Shown one piece after another: positions 44,938 to 56,097 of a DNA stretch of 64,000 nucleotides. Numbering within the stretch: the stretch's first letter is position 1; the number at the start of each line of letters is the position of its first letter. A program made the translations under genes and the position numbers. This DNA comes from Coptis chinensis. Its lineage: Eukaryota > Streptophyta > Magnoliopsida > Ranunculales > Ranunculaceae. The stretch is taken from contig CM027377.1 of NCBI GenBank assembly GCA_015680905.1, positions 16,578,501-16,642,500 on the forward strand, read 5' to 3'. The notes under the pieces were generated by a model. It was not told the origin of the DNA. It worked only from the letters and a program-made list of their open reading frames with translations, and made no database searches.

Positions 44938-45917
44938 TTTCAGTTGATAATTCACATAAACAATTATTTTTAAATAATTATTCTATGGGTTTGTAATATT
45001 GAGTTATGTAGCTCACATACAATTTACTTTACTAAGCTCTGTAGCTTTTCTATTTTATGCATGTTATTTACTTATTGAGCTCTGCAGCTCTTCTATTTTA
45101 TGTATGCCTTCGAAGTATTTTATGTTATATTACATATATTACTGTGCATACTCTACTCCTGTTGCCCCCAAAGTTCATTTGGAACAACAATAGGTGACCC
45201 TAGTAGGCTAAACAGATTAAGATGAGGCATAACTAAAATCTGATCAAGATGTCATAGGAGCCATTTCAACTTAACTGTAACAGAGAGTTCGATCGCATAG
45301 AGGCATATGCCTTTGCAAAAGCAACTTGGTGCCATGAGCATAACATTGTGTTTAATAACGATAGGTCCAATTTATTTTTAAAAAATAAAAAGGGTATTGC
45401 CTGAACAGCAATGGAGGAGTCTTCCTCAGTACCATCATGCCGATATAGTTCCAGACCAATGATGGTGTGCTAGGATCTGGATCCCACCCAGATCTTCCTA
45501 GCAACCCCTGCATTTGATATTTTGAGAGCGCCCAAAATTGGCATACAGTTCAGGCTCGCAAGAACACTATCCCTTGGTCCAAGTCAAACCGGCATACGAT
45601 TTACTGAACAGTTAGTGTGGTTATATTCCCTAAAAGGTTAACCCATCGAGGATATTTGCAGTTTAAAAGAACTGGCATACAGTTCTAGCTGCATGGTGCT
45701 GAGAAAGGAACTTACAGTTCGACTTTTCCTTACTCAATATCACTGGTTCTAAAGCAAATTGGCATATAATATTCTTGAACAGATAGTGAGCAAATAATTC
45801 CCTAAAGACTTAGTCCATTGAGGATAATAAATAACGTGCAAGGAATATATTCGATTACAAGGTGAAAAACTTTATTGATGATTAAATATGCATAATAAAG
45901 CATTAAATGACAATTTA
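44938..45917 (-). other. Element C region between integrase and antisense gene, with degenerate repeats
   Basis: No coding motif is present. Two diverged units of about 180-200 bp share GGCATA(C/T)(G/A)AT.., TGAACAG(T/A)TAGTG, AT(A/T)ATTCCCTAAA and CCAT(C/T)GAGGATA (about 45580-45660 and 45750-45830). GGCATACAGTTC also recurs at 45541 and 45675. Repeats between pol and 3' LTR are frequent in Tat. Confidence 0.6.
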
Positions 45918-47353
45918 TTAATAGTACTTCCGAAGGTACTGTCCGTTCCATGGTTTGACAAGAACGTCACCTTCAACAGTGTGTAGGTAGTAAAAACCAG
46001 TTTGACCAACCTTGTCGATGATGTATGGTCCTTCCCAGTTAGTTCCAAGTTTGCCGTTGGGCTCTGGGATCTCACGGAGAACCAGATCGCCAGTTTTGAA
46101 AGATCGAATCCGGACTCTCTTGTCGTATGATCTCTTCAAAGTATGTTGGTTAGTAGCTAAGCAAAGTGCGGCACCTTCTTGCTTTTCATCTAGAAGATCC
46201 ATTTCTCTACATAACAGCTCCTCATCGTCCAGAGTGTGCACAACATCTGACTTCTGAGTGGGAGCTACCAGTTCTGGAGGTATGACAGCTTCAGTTCCGT
46301 AGGTCAGTGAAAATTGAGACTTACCAGTTGATCGCCTGGGTGTAGTTCGGTATGCTCATAGGACCTTAGGCAGTTCTTCGACCCATAAACCTTTCACATC
46401 ATCTAATTTACGCTTCATGTTATCCAAGATGACCCTGTTAGAGGCTTCAGTCTGGCCATTGCCTTGTGGATACCTTAGAGTTGAGAACAGATGAGTGATG
46501 TGAAACTCCTCACACAGTTCAGCAACCAGTCTTCCAGTGACCTATTGCCCATTATCATAACTTTGGGTATGTCAAACCTGCAGACAATATTGTTCCAAAT
46601 GAACTTTCTGACGTCCTGTTCTTGAATAAAGATAGGGGGAACTGCTTCTATCCACTTGGTAAAGTAATCCGTTGTGACCAGCAAGAATCTAACATTGCCA
46701 AGAGTGAGTGGTAGGGGTCCTACAATGTCAGTTCCCCACTGTGCAAATGGTCATGGGTTGGCCAATGGGTGCAGTTCTGTTGTTGGAGCATGGATAAGTG
46801 GAGCGAATCGTTGACATTTTTCACACTTGTGGGCAAAAACTTGTGCATCCTTTTGCATATAAGGCCAAAAGTATCCTTGCCTTAGGATCTTGAGAGCTAG
46901 AGTTCTACCCTTAGCATGGTTGCCACAAATTCCTTCATGAACTTCTCGCATAACGTGTTCAGCGAGATCTGGGGAAAGACATCTAAGATGAGGTCCCAGA
47001 AAGGACTCCTTATACAAATCGTCTCCTATGAGGGTAAACCTTTGTATCTTTGCAAGTAGACACCTTGCTATATTCTTATCTTCAAGGAGTGTCCCTTCTT
47101 TAAGGTAAGACTTATATGGATCCATCCAAGTTGGAGTAATGGCTGGAACAACACAAACTATTATTACTGGGACCTGAATGCTAGATTTCTCCTGGAACTC
47201 GATAGGGATTGAACGAGAATCGCTGTTGCCCAACATTGACGCAACATATGCCAAAGCATCTGCATGTCTATTGGCTGACCGAGATAGCTGATAGAACTGA
47301 ATATTCTTAAACTTGCTCTGAAGGCCCCTTACCAGTTCTAGGTATTTTGCCAT
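45918..47353 (-). pseudogene. Element C archaeal-type RNase H end and integrase
   Basis: Begins with the RNase H end (SANRHADALAYVASML), then the integrase zinc finger (VMREVHEGICGNH, GYFWPYMQKDAQ, CEKCQRF; about 46960-46800). The core has WGTDIVGPLPL (first Asp), TDYFTKWIEAVP, and a damaged second catalytic region where SDNG has become YDNGQ followed by a stop (about 46570-46540). The C-terminal part has RSYDKRVRIRSFKTGDLVLR, NWEGPYIIDKVG and VKPWNGQYLRKYY. At least five stops or shifts separate these blocks. Confidence 0.85.
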
Positions 47354-49232
47354 TCGTTCATCCCTGGCCTCGTATCCACCATCAACTTAAAAAACAACCA
47401 GCTGTGAGTCACTAAAAACTGTGAGGTGTGTCAGGCCCAGATCGAGAGCCATTGTGAGGCCAGCAAGAGTGGCTTCATATTCTGCCTCGTTGTTGGAAGC
47501 ATTCCAACCTAACCGGATTGATTTCTCCAATCACATATTGTCAGGAGTGACTAACACAGCTCCAATTCCTGTGCCTTTGTCATTCGAAAATCTATCCACA
47601 AACAACCGCCACCCGGAGCTTGGCTCCTAGGGATTTAGATGGTTTTCTAGAGATTCAGGCTGGATGCGATCATCTGAATTGGGGGTAGTTGAGTCGTACC
47701 CTGTGTAGGTCATTGAGAAATCTCTCAAGAATTCTGCTAGTGCCTGACCCTTCTCTGAGATTCTGGGGACGTAAATAATATCATATTCTGATAGTTGCAC
47801 AGACCATTTTGCTAGCCTACCTGACCTGTTCAGTTTTTCTAGAACTGACCGCAATTGGTACTCTGTGATTACTCTGATAATGTGGGACTGGAAGTATGGT
47901 CGCAACTTCTCTGCTGCAAAAACAAGTGCTAGAGCGACTCTTTCGAGTTTTAGGTACCTTGTTTATGCTGGAAGAAGCGTGCAGCTTAAGAAATAGACAG
48001 GCTTTTCAACCTTCTTTTCATCCACGCGTATTAGTACAGAAATGATACCGTAGTCAGACGAACAGAGATAAATACCCAAGACTTCTCCCTCTACTGGCTT
48101 GGAAATGATTGGTAGTTCCCCCAGGTATGTTTTGAGTTGATTAAATGCTTTCTGGCATTCTTCCGTCCATGCAAATGAGGTATTTTTTCGCAATAACTGA
48201 AAAAGAGGTTTGCACTTATCTAAAATCCTGGAGATGAACTTGTTCAGAGCTGCTAACCTGCCTGTAACTTTTTGAACCTCTTTCATATTTTTAGGTGAGG
48301 GCATATCTAGGAGTGCCCGGATTTGATCTGGGTTTGCCTAGATTCCTCTTTTAGTAACTAGATACCCCAAGAACTTCCCTGATGAGACAGCGAAAGCACA
48401 CTTTGCAGGGTTGAGCTTCATGTGATACTCCATGAGAATGTCGAATGCATGCTTCAGGTGGGAGAGATGATCTCCTCGTCTTAGGCTTTTGATCAAAAGA
48501 TCGTCTACATACACCTCCACAATGTCACCTATCAATCCTTTGAACATCTTGTTTACCAATCGCTGGTATGTAGCCTCTGTATTTTTCACACTGAACGGCA
48601 TGACCTGATAGCAGTACATGTCATCCTCAGTTGTGAAACTGGCATGCTTGTGGTCTTCTTCATGCAAGGGGATCTGGTTGTAACCAGATGACCCATCTGT
48701 GAAAGACAATAGTTCATGTCCAGCCGTTACACCCACCAATTTATCAATTCGTGGCAGAGGGTAGCTGTCCTTTGGACATGCATGGTTCAAATCTGTGAAG
48801 TTGATACAGGTTCTCCATGACCCATTCTTCTTTCTTACTGGGACAATATTAGAAATCCAAGTGGAAAAATTAATTTCTCTGACAAATTTAGCTGCCTTCA
48901 GCTTTTCAACTTTGGCTTTTATAGCTTTAGATCTGCCAGCGCCTATTTTCCTTGGTTTCTGCTTGACTACTACTGCGTCACTACGGATATTGAGTTGGTG
49001 GCATGCCACATGGGAATCAATTCCTGACATTTCTTCAAACGACCAAGCAAACACGTCCTTGTGCTCTCGGAGGAACTGTATCAGAGCCATGCGCTCTTCA
49101 GAACTCAACATGGTGCCAATGAAAGTGGTTTTTGGCAAGCTGCCTCCCCTAATATCCACTTCCTCCAATGGCTCCAGTGAGGGGGGATCCTCCCTCTCTC
49201 TTGGGACCAGGTCTGGGAGAGGGGGATCCAAC
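47354..49232 (-). pseudogene. Element C reverse transcriptase, RNase H and archaeal-type RNase H
   Basis: The 297-codon open stretch (49231-48338) is the best-kept RT in the window: HKDVFAWSFEEMSGID, KKNGSWRTCINFTDLNHACP, YVDDLLIKS (YVDD at 48500-48511) and GKFLGYLVTKRGI, then TAG where Glu is usual. The RNase H connection (ANPDQI, VTGRLAALNKFISR, KPVYFLSCTLLPA) and LRPYFQSHIIRVITEYQLRSVL follow. The second RNase H shows WRLFVDRFSNDKGTGIG and [14 protein letters not shown] (about 47610-47440). Its VD in place of TD at the first catalytic block deserves note. Protease and gag upstream are missing. Confidence 0.87.
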
Positions 49233-49781
49233 TGTAATTGCTATTTGGCGGGTTGCCCCACCTCCATTGGTTCAAAAGGGAGTGGGGATTGCTTTGTTAC
49301 CAAAGTGTTTCGACCCCCACCTACGTGGCAAACGTCCATTAGTAGGGGTCTCTAATTTATTCATTTAATCAACAGGGCTAAAGCCCAATTCGCAATATTA
49401 TGGATCAATGTACATGCCCATTAACTCATGTTTTTAAGGTTGAACCTTAGCCACATGGCTTGCCACTAATGTACATTGATTTATGTCCAGATTCATTTCT
49501 TATCAAAGAGATAATTATTAGTTGAGAGTTGTATTCTATCACAATTGCTCAAGCTACAAGATTACTTGAGCTACAAGGACTCTCTACTCTACCTCTATAA
49601 ATACCAAACTATTTTTCATAAGGAACTATGTGGAAACTTGATCCCTAGAGAATAGATCTTGGGTACATAGGCAGCCATTATCTTGGTTCAGTTTCATCTC
49701 CCCCAACATCAAATTCCTCTGTTTCTTAGTGCGTTCTTTACCATTGCTCTCGTTGTGTTGAAGCGCTTTTATTGCGAAACA
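49233..49781 (+). repeat. Probable 5' LTR of element D
   Basis: TGTAATTGC to GCGAAACA, 549 bp. TATAAATA near 49597 and a downstream GTGTTGAAGCGC..CA end, followed by a primer-site-like sequence, give the expected U3-R-U5 form. No second copy is present in the window for confirmation. Confidence 0.5.
49595..49603 (+). promoter_or_regulatory. TATA box of element D LTR
   Basis: CTATAAATACC in a CT-rich context, upstream of the presumed R region. Confidence 0.55.
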
Positions 49782-49782
49782 T

Positions 49783-49806
49783 AATTGGTGAAATACCCTG
49801 TGGGGA
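49783..49806 (+). other. Diverged primer binding site of element D
   Basis: AATTGGTG followed by CCTGTGGGGAAT resembles the Tat layout AATTGGCGCCGTCTGTGGGGA, with the central part changed. Confidence 0.45.
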
Positions 49807-49839
49807 ATTTAGAATTCATTATCACGTGAAACAATCAAG

Positions 49840-51340
49840 ATGGTAAGCCAAGAAGCAGACCACATAATCGACATATTCCTCCTGCTAATAATACTCGCAA
49901 CCCTCGAAATTCAAATTGGCCAATGCAAGAACCGCTGAACAATCAAGTTGCTCCTAGTGGTAGGATCAATTCTCAACATCCGATCAGTAGCGGTTATCGC
50001 CACCGCCTCCATACATCCCAATCGCAAAGGCAAGACAACCGCCCGGCACCAACCCTAACAGTCTTTGCAACAAGAAAACCGACAAGTCGGTAATCCTCCA
50101 TGCGGTTACGCGTCATGTCCCATGTCGATCCTTCGGTTGACATGGATATGGACGTGGACATTACTCTCACACCAACTAACAGAAAAGGTGATAGTAACAG
50201 CCAATTCACTCCTAATACGGTTGAGCGTGAGTTACGACGAGTCAAAAATTTAAATAGGAACTTGAGAAGGAAGCTGGCAAAGAGGCAAAGGCCGGTGGAC
50301 GATGCTGTAAATTCAACAACATCAAGGCAACCACGAAGGGACGCAGGCCATTCCAGTGTATGGGACCATCTTGAAGATCCACTTCATCGTCCTCAACAAC
50401 GTGTTATTTCTCAAACACAATCAACCAAAGGTACACTCTAAGAGTAATGACCCTATTACCCCAGATTTATGGGGAGAATCGGATTGCTAGGGATAACTAC
50501 TACCCTAGACATGTCCGATCTCAAATGGAAGATTTACCTCTGAGAAGCAATTTCAGGAAAGACCGCCATCCGAGATATGTCCGACATGACTGGGAAGGCG
50601 GGCATCCCAGACAAGAGCAACAAAACATGGAGAAGTGGTATAATTATACCGACCACCCGGCCAAGGGTGACTACCGGCCTAGACAGGCTGGTTACAGGGA
50701 TAGACAAAGACAATCACCGGTCGGATGATCGTATGCGTCTAAAAGATCTCTAACTCCAATAAGAGATAATGGAAGGTATCCTTCTCCACATGGGCACGAC
50801 CGGGGGCGTCCAGTTATTCGAGCCAATACTTTAACTCTAACAGAACAACAGTTGAAAGAGTTGATTGCAAAAGAACTTAACGATAGAGAGTCAAGGGGTA
50901 AGAATGAAAAACTTAACGATCCAATGATGGCGTGCTTGATAAGTTTTAAACCGACATTCAAGAAGCTTACCACCATCCCGACTTCAAACAACCCGATTTT
51001 GAACTTTATGACGAAGCCCAAAGGAGATCCTGGCTTGCATGTTCTATCGTTCAAAAATAAGTTGGTGTTATGGGGTAGAGATGATCCGCTCATATGTAAG
51101 CTCCTTCCATCAACTCTAAAGGGAGAAGCATTATGCTGGTTTAATGAGTTGCCTTCAAGATCAATTCACCAATTCAATGAACTAAAAAATCAGTTTGTTA
51201 ATCGTTTTCGCCACAATTGCAAGACGCCAAAGGATGTCGACTCACTTCTGAACATCAAGCAACAACGTGACGAAAAGTTACGTACATTTGTTACTAGGTT
51301 TCGGAAGGCAGCAGCACCGCCGCCGCCGCTACCGCAAACG
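49840..51340 (+). pseudogene. Element D gag
   Basis: The N-terminal part is basic and disordered-looking (NSQFTPNTVERELRRVKNLN, HSSVWDHLEDPLHRP, DYRPRQAGYRDRQRQSPVG, then a stop at 50726-50728 inside the same frame). The capsid-like core follows: LTEQQLKELIAKELNDRES, FMTKPKGDPGLHVLSFKNKL, STLKGEALCWFNELP, QFVNRFRHNCKTPKDVDSL and EKLRTFVTRF. This is the usual Tat gag order. No zinc knuckle is seen; instead the frame runs into a copy of the N-terminal basic segment. Confidence 0.78.
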
Positions 51341-51925
51341 GCGATACAAATGCCTCCGAAAGAAAGCGTCGCGAAAGAAAGTATAAGGAAAACCTTAATC
51401 CCAGACTGGACCGACCTGACAGGGAAAGCCGACCTTGCAGATTTGAGGAAAATTGCCATCCTAGACAGGTCCGACCAGACAGGGAAAGAAGGCATCATGG
51501 AAGAAAGTATAAGAAAAACTACTGGACCAACCTGACAGGGAAGGCCGACCTTGCAGATTTGTGGAAAATCGCCATCCTAGACAGGTCTGACCAGACAGGG
51601 AAAAAATGCGTCACGGAAGAAAGTATAAGAAAAACCTTCATCCTAGACTGGACCGACCTGACAGGGAAGGTCGACCTCGCAGATTTAAGAAAAACTGTCA
51701 TCCCAGACAGGTCCGACCAGGCAGGGATGGAAGGTGTCACAGAAGCAACTAGATGGAAGACCACAATCCCAGACAAACTACCGACCTAGATAAACTGGTT
51801 ACACGTAAAGAAAAAGACAATCTCTAGTCGGACCCGAACGCCTAAAATCTCTAACTCTTGTAAGAGGTAATGGCAGGTGTCATTTTCCACATAGGCTCGA
51901 CTGGGGGCGTCTGTCTGTTTAAATC
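51341..51925 (+). repeat. Duplicated and tandemly repeated gag segment in element D
   Basis: After a CCGCCGCCGCC run, a unit of about 117-125 bp with GAAAGTATAAG and CTAGACAGGTC(C/T)GACCAGACAGGG occurs three times (starting near 51365, 51490 and 51606). The end (51770-51920) repeats 50670-50830 almost collinearly (ACTACCG(A/G)CCTAGA, GACTGGGGGCGTC against GACCGGGGGCGTC). So the basic N-terminal part of gag was copied behind the core. Confidence 0.75.
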
Positions 51926-52019
51926 TTCTGGATAAAATGGATTTCACCCCACTTAGCACGAGGTCCCTTTGATGTAACTTCCCACTCAACATAAAGTTCA
52001 TCTGAACCTTAACGAAGCT

Positions 52020-53196
52020 TGTCCGATTCATCCGTATCCGTTGCCACGAATTTCCGAACTGGTGAACGCCACTTCGGGCTTCCAACGCCTATCTTTCATG
52101 GATGCTTCTTCGTGGTACTACCAGATATTTTTATTGTGGATGACCAAGAGTTCACCGCCATCATCACCGACCAAGGCATTTTTGCTACAACTTAATTATA
52201 CCTTTTTGGTCTGAAAAATGCCGGTGCAACCTACCAAAAGCTTGTCAATACAATTTTTTCCGATCTGTTAGGAAAAATAATGGAGGCTTATATCGATGAT
52301 ATAGTCGTTAAATCGAAGCATACTGGTGATCATCTTTTCGATCTTCAACTTGTTTTTGATAGGCTTAACAAGTATAACATGAGACTCAATCCCACCAAAT
52401 GTTCTTTTGGTCTCTCTTCTGAAAAATTTCTGGGATACCTCATGACTCGTAGAGGTATTGAGGCTAATCCTGATCAGATACGCGATGTTATTGATATACC
52501 ATTACCAAAAAAATAAGAAGGAAATTCAACGACTTACTGGTTGGCTTGCCGCTCTTCATAGATTTATTTCTAAATATTCCGATCATTGTCATCCCTTCTT
52601 CCAGACTTTAAAGGGGGCGGCAACTTGGAATGTTGATTGTGAGATGGCATTGCAACAACTGGAGAAGTACTTGGAAGAATCTATGGAAGACATTCTACCA
52701 CCAATAACTGGGGGCGACGAAGACCAACATGAAAACGCAATTCCTAATCTCATTGACCTATGGATTGTTTACTCAGATGGCGCCCATAGTAAATCTGGGT
52801 CTGGAATTTGATGCATTTTTTGTTAAACCCGGCGGAGAAAAGATTGGGAAATCTGTGCGACGTAGCTTCGCCGCTTCAAATAACGAAGCCGAGTATGAGG
52901 CTGCCATCTGTGCCTTGAGAACAACTTTGACACTGGGGGCGCGAAAGCTCCAGCTATACACGGATTCTCGCCTTGTTGCCAATCAGTTTGGTGGGTCTTT
53001 TGAAGCAAGAAATGAGCGTATGGCGGCTTATCTTAGTTTGATACATAGTCTTGCTCGACAATTTGATAGCATCTCTGTCACTCAAAGACCCCGAAATGAC
53101 TTATGTCATGCAGATTCATTGGCTTATCTCTCCGCTGCCATTAAAAGCGAAGGGTCAAGACACATCACTTTTGCAGTCATCTTTTCGTTAGTTTAA
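52020..53196 (+). pseudogene. Element D partial reverse transcriptase and archaeal-type RNase H
   Basis: RT begins in its middle (FMDASS, then LKNAGATYQK in shifted frames) and shows YIDDIVVKS (YIDD at 52289-52300), MRLNPTKCSFGLSSEKFLGYL, TRRGIEANPDQI and LTGWLAALHRF. The ordinary RNase H domain is largely missing: sequence passes from QQLEKYLEES to an archaeal-type RNase H ([67 protein letters not shown]). A frameshift lies near 52810. After HITFAV, where Tat proteins lead toward integrase, the sequence becomes the satellite array. Confidence 0.83.
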
Positions 53197-54040
53197 GTTT
53201 GAACGTTTTTACGCTCGCTTAGTTCGTTATTCTCATTACGAAAAAATCTGATGAAATTACCACATTTAGCTTCGTCAGTCTAAGTTTGAACGCTTTGTAC
53301 GCTCGCTTAGTTCATTACTATCATTACGAAAAAATCTGACGAAGTTACCACATTTAGCTTTGTCAGTCTAAGTTTGAACGTTTTTTACACTCGCTTAGTC
53401 ATTACTATCACTACAACAAAATTTGGCGAAATTACCACGTTTAATTTTGTCAGTCTAAGTTGAACGCTTTTACGCTCGCTTAGTCGTTACTATCACTCCG
53501 ACAAAATCTGACAAAATTACCACGTTTAATTTCGTCAATCTAAGTTGAACGCTTTTACCCTCGCTTAGTCGTTACTATCCCTCCGACACAATCTGACAAA
53601 ATTACCACGTTTAATTTCATGGGTCCTAGTTGAACGCTTTTTCGCCATTAGTTAGTTACTATCGCTATAACAAAATCCGCTTAAATTACCACGCTTTAAT
53701 TTCAATACCTAAGTTGAACGCTTTTACGCTTAGTTGTTACTATCGCTACAACAAAATTTGGCGAAATTACCACATTTAATTTCGTCGTCCTAAGTTGAAC
53801 GCTTTTACGCCACTTAGTCGCTACTATTACTACAACAAAATCCGCTAAATTACCACGCTTAATTTCGATCCTAAGTTGAACAATCGTTACGCTTCGCTTT
53901 TAGTCATTATTATCGTTACCACAAAATCTGACGAACTTACCATATTTAATTTCGTCAGTCTAAATTGAACAATTTTACGCTCGCTTAGTCGGTTACTCGC
54001 ACTATGTCAACATCTGATGAAGTTACCCCCGCTTAAGCTT
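53194..54040 (+). repeat. Satellite-like tandem array, about 10 units of 81-89 bp
   Basis: Each unit carries TAAGTTTGAACG or TAAGTTGAACGC, then TTACGCTCGCTTAGT, TACTATC and AATTACCACGTTTAATTTCG. Unit starts fall near 53194, 53281, 53369, 53455, 53541, 53627, 53710, 53791, 53872 and 53961. It begins right at the end of the RNase H frame and lies where Tat 3' non-coding repeats are expected. Confidence 0.92.
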
Positions 54041-54520
54041 TAAATGGGTTCGCGTCGGAGCATTTTTTCGCTCAATCTAATTTTGCAAGCTTAAAGTTAG
54101 TATTGGGGGCGTTTCATTCTATTTCGTGTCATCTATATAAATCAACAACATTGTCAGTTTTACACAGGTATGTTACCAGACATCGCAACTATATTCAATT
54201 GCCAAAACATACTTTATTTTTATTTTTCATCAAAAGAAGTTTTAGTTCTATGGTATTACATTCACACAATTACCTAATCAATTGTCTCTGTCAATTATCT
54301 TACGGTTGTTCGATTAAAACTTCATTTTCTTCTTCGAAATCTGCATTCGCTTCGCTTAGCGCTTTCGGTTAACTATTTTCCGCAGTCATTCTTTTTTCTA
54401 AGGCATTCTGCCAATCATTCTATGAGAAATTTACCAAGTGAAATTTTTTGACAGCTTCATTATTTTTTCTAAGGCATTAAGCCGAACTTTATGAGCAAAA
54501 CTTTCCGAGGCTCGTACAAC
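54041..54520 (+). other. 3' non-coding end of element D
   Basis: A purine tract TAGTATTGGGGGCG (54097-54110) is followed by no recognisable LTR start. Two diverged copies of TTTTTTCTAAGGCATT..TATGAG (about 54389 and 54459) form a short repeat. No gene is seen. Confidence 0.5.
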
Positions 54521-54539
54521 TGTCGTTTCTCTGTGCGGC

Positions 54540-56058
54540 AAAAATTTGCTTTATGTTAACTTTTGATAAAAGTAAAATGAATAGTCTACCTACGAAATGA
54601 ACGATGAATTCACAACGTAAGTAAACTAAAACTATTTTCGTGTCTATTATCAAATCTTCTACTCTCGATGCGAATTGCACTAAGTGGAGTAGGAAGTTCG
54701 TTCCACTCCTAATACCCTAGCATGGATTGTTTCCTAAGTCTAAGAAATCAGTCTTAAATCTAATGAGAGCTTTACGAAATGTTATGCTAACAAGACGCGT
54801 TATTTTAAATAACTAGATATAATAAATAACAAGATAAAATATAAACTAAAGATAATCTACGAAGCTACGAAATACGATTGTTGACTCTAGATAAAGAAAT
54901 AGAGGGAATTAAATCCACCTCGAATCCAACTTAATAACCTAGTATAGATTGTCGATCTCGATTCTTACGTTTTCACGGCAAGAATTTCGAGTCTAATCCC
55001 TAGTGTTCATGGCATTCCTACCGGGATACTAACTAGCATGTGAGGTCGTCCACCCATTCTCATGGCGAAACACAACCTTCTAGAGTGGAATAGATTCTAC
55101 TACCAATTCTATACTAACCACTAAGTTTTCATCAAGGCTTCATCAACCCCTCTAATGGAGGTTTAGCCTTGAGTCATCAAACTAACATTTCCCATTGAAT
55201 CTAAACTAAACATAATGTAAGAAATTGAGATTTACTTAATTAACAATGATGAATCTAATTTAATGGCTGGAATGGAATAAGAACAAGAATTTAAATTAGA
55301 TCTAGAATGGAAATGACAAGAACGAAATTGAATAATGACTATTTTATTTATCTAATCAATCAAGAACAATCATTCAAGAATTTAATCTAAAACAAGAATT
55401 GTAATGGAACTAAAACTTAATTAACTAATTAAAACTAGATCTAGAATTCTATATATTAATTTAGGTCTAACTAGCTACCATTAACAAAGAGCTAAGCTTT
55501 TGTTTTTTATACATCCAGATCTAAAATTCGTGCATGGGCTTGGAGCCATGTTTTGGGCCAGAGAATCAGGCCCAAAACCCAATTCTTTCAGTCCAAAAAG
55601 GCCTCTTCAGCTGCAGTTGGCTTCCACAGACTTTTCGTCCACTTCTGCTTCTCTGATTGGGTCAAGGCTTGGACCATTGGAAAGCTCTTTCCGAGCCGGT
55701 CGTTTTGACATAAGGTAGGCCCAATTCCGAGGTCTGAGTCTAAAGATATGGTCTTCGGAAGTTCTGTTGACTTTGTGCACTGTTTCTGCCTGCGTGGACT
55801 TTGACTTTTCATCTTTTGACCAGGCTTTACAAAGGCTTGGTCTTCTTGAATCTTGGCCTTTAATCACCGAACTCCTTAGTAACCAACCATTGCTCCTTTA
55901 TCTCATCAAAGTGGCACATTCCTCGCATTATAATTGACTTTGAAGCCCGAAATACATAAAACACGTAATCGGGCCTTTAACTCTTACTTATTACTCACAT
56001 AATTGGTCTAAAAGTATGACTGCTAAGGGGTTAAAACTACAGTTTTGGGCTCTTATCA
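54540..56058 (-). repeat. 3' LTR of element E
   Basis: On the minus strand it begins TGATAAGAGCCC right after a TTTGGGGGTGG tract and continues about 1.5 kb. A TATAAAAAAC box lies near 55507. The downstream part (AATTGGTAGTAGAATCT, GATCGACAATC, TCCACTTAGTGCAATTCGC) is typical Athila R-U5. Left edge approximate. Confidence 0.65.
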
Positions 56059-56060
56059 AA

Positions 56061-56097
56061 CCACCCCCAAACAGCATTTTGCTTGTCCTCAAGCAAA
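56061..56097 (-). other. Hairpin plus terminal polypurine tract, element E
   Basis: On the minus strand TTTGCTTG-AGGA-CAAGCAAA (56097-56078) is followed by ATGCTGTTTGGGGGTGG and the LTR start. Confidence 0.75.

Larger units (their letters stand above)
39503..49232 (-). mobile_element. Tat-lineage Ty3/gypsy element C, 3' portion with an antisense extra gene
   Basis: On the minus strand the order is RT, RNase H, archaeal-type RNase H, integrase, repeats, antisense gene, purine tract, LTR. Two RNase H domains plus an extra gene between integrase and the 3' LTR fit Tat. Gag, protease and the 5' LTR are absent: homology stops at 49232, exactly where a TG that could begin element D's LTR lies. The antisense gene was later hit by a MITE and by another LTR. 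Edges are inferred, as no TSD pair could be tested. Confidence 0.75.
49233..54520 (+). mobile_element. Tat-like Ty3/gypsy element D, defective, 3' end unresolved
   Basis: Plus-strand order: LTR-like region with TATA and CA end, primer-site-like sequence, gag, a duplicated gag segment, partial RT, archaeal-type RNase H, a satellite-like array, a purine tract. There is no protease, and no integrase after RNase H. I could not find a second LTR before element E's LTR. It abuts truncated element C on the left. Boundaries are therefore inferred. Confidence 0.65.

Noticed and set aside
53194-54040. Regular repeats as a CRISPR array.
   Set aside because: Units are contiguous and diverged with no unique spacers, in a plant retrotransposon.
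55496-55870. Open frames in the E LTR (U3) as genes.
   Set aside because: They sit on both strands of a U3 region without any conserved motif.
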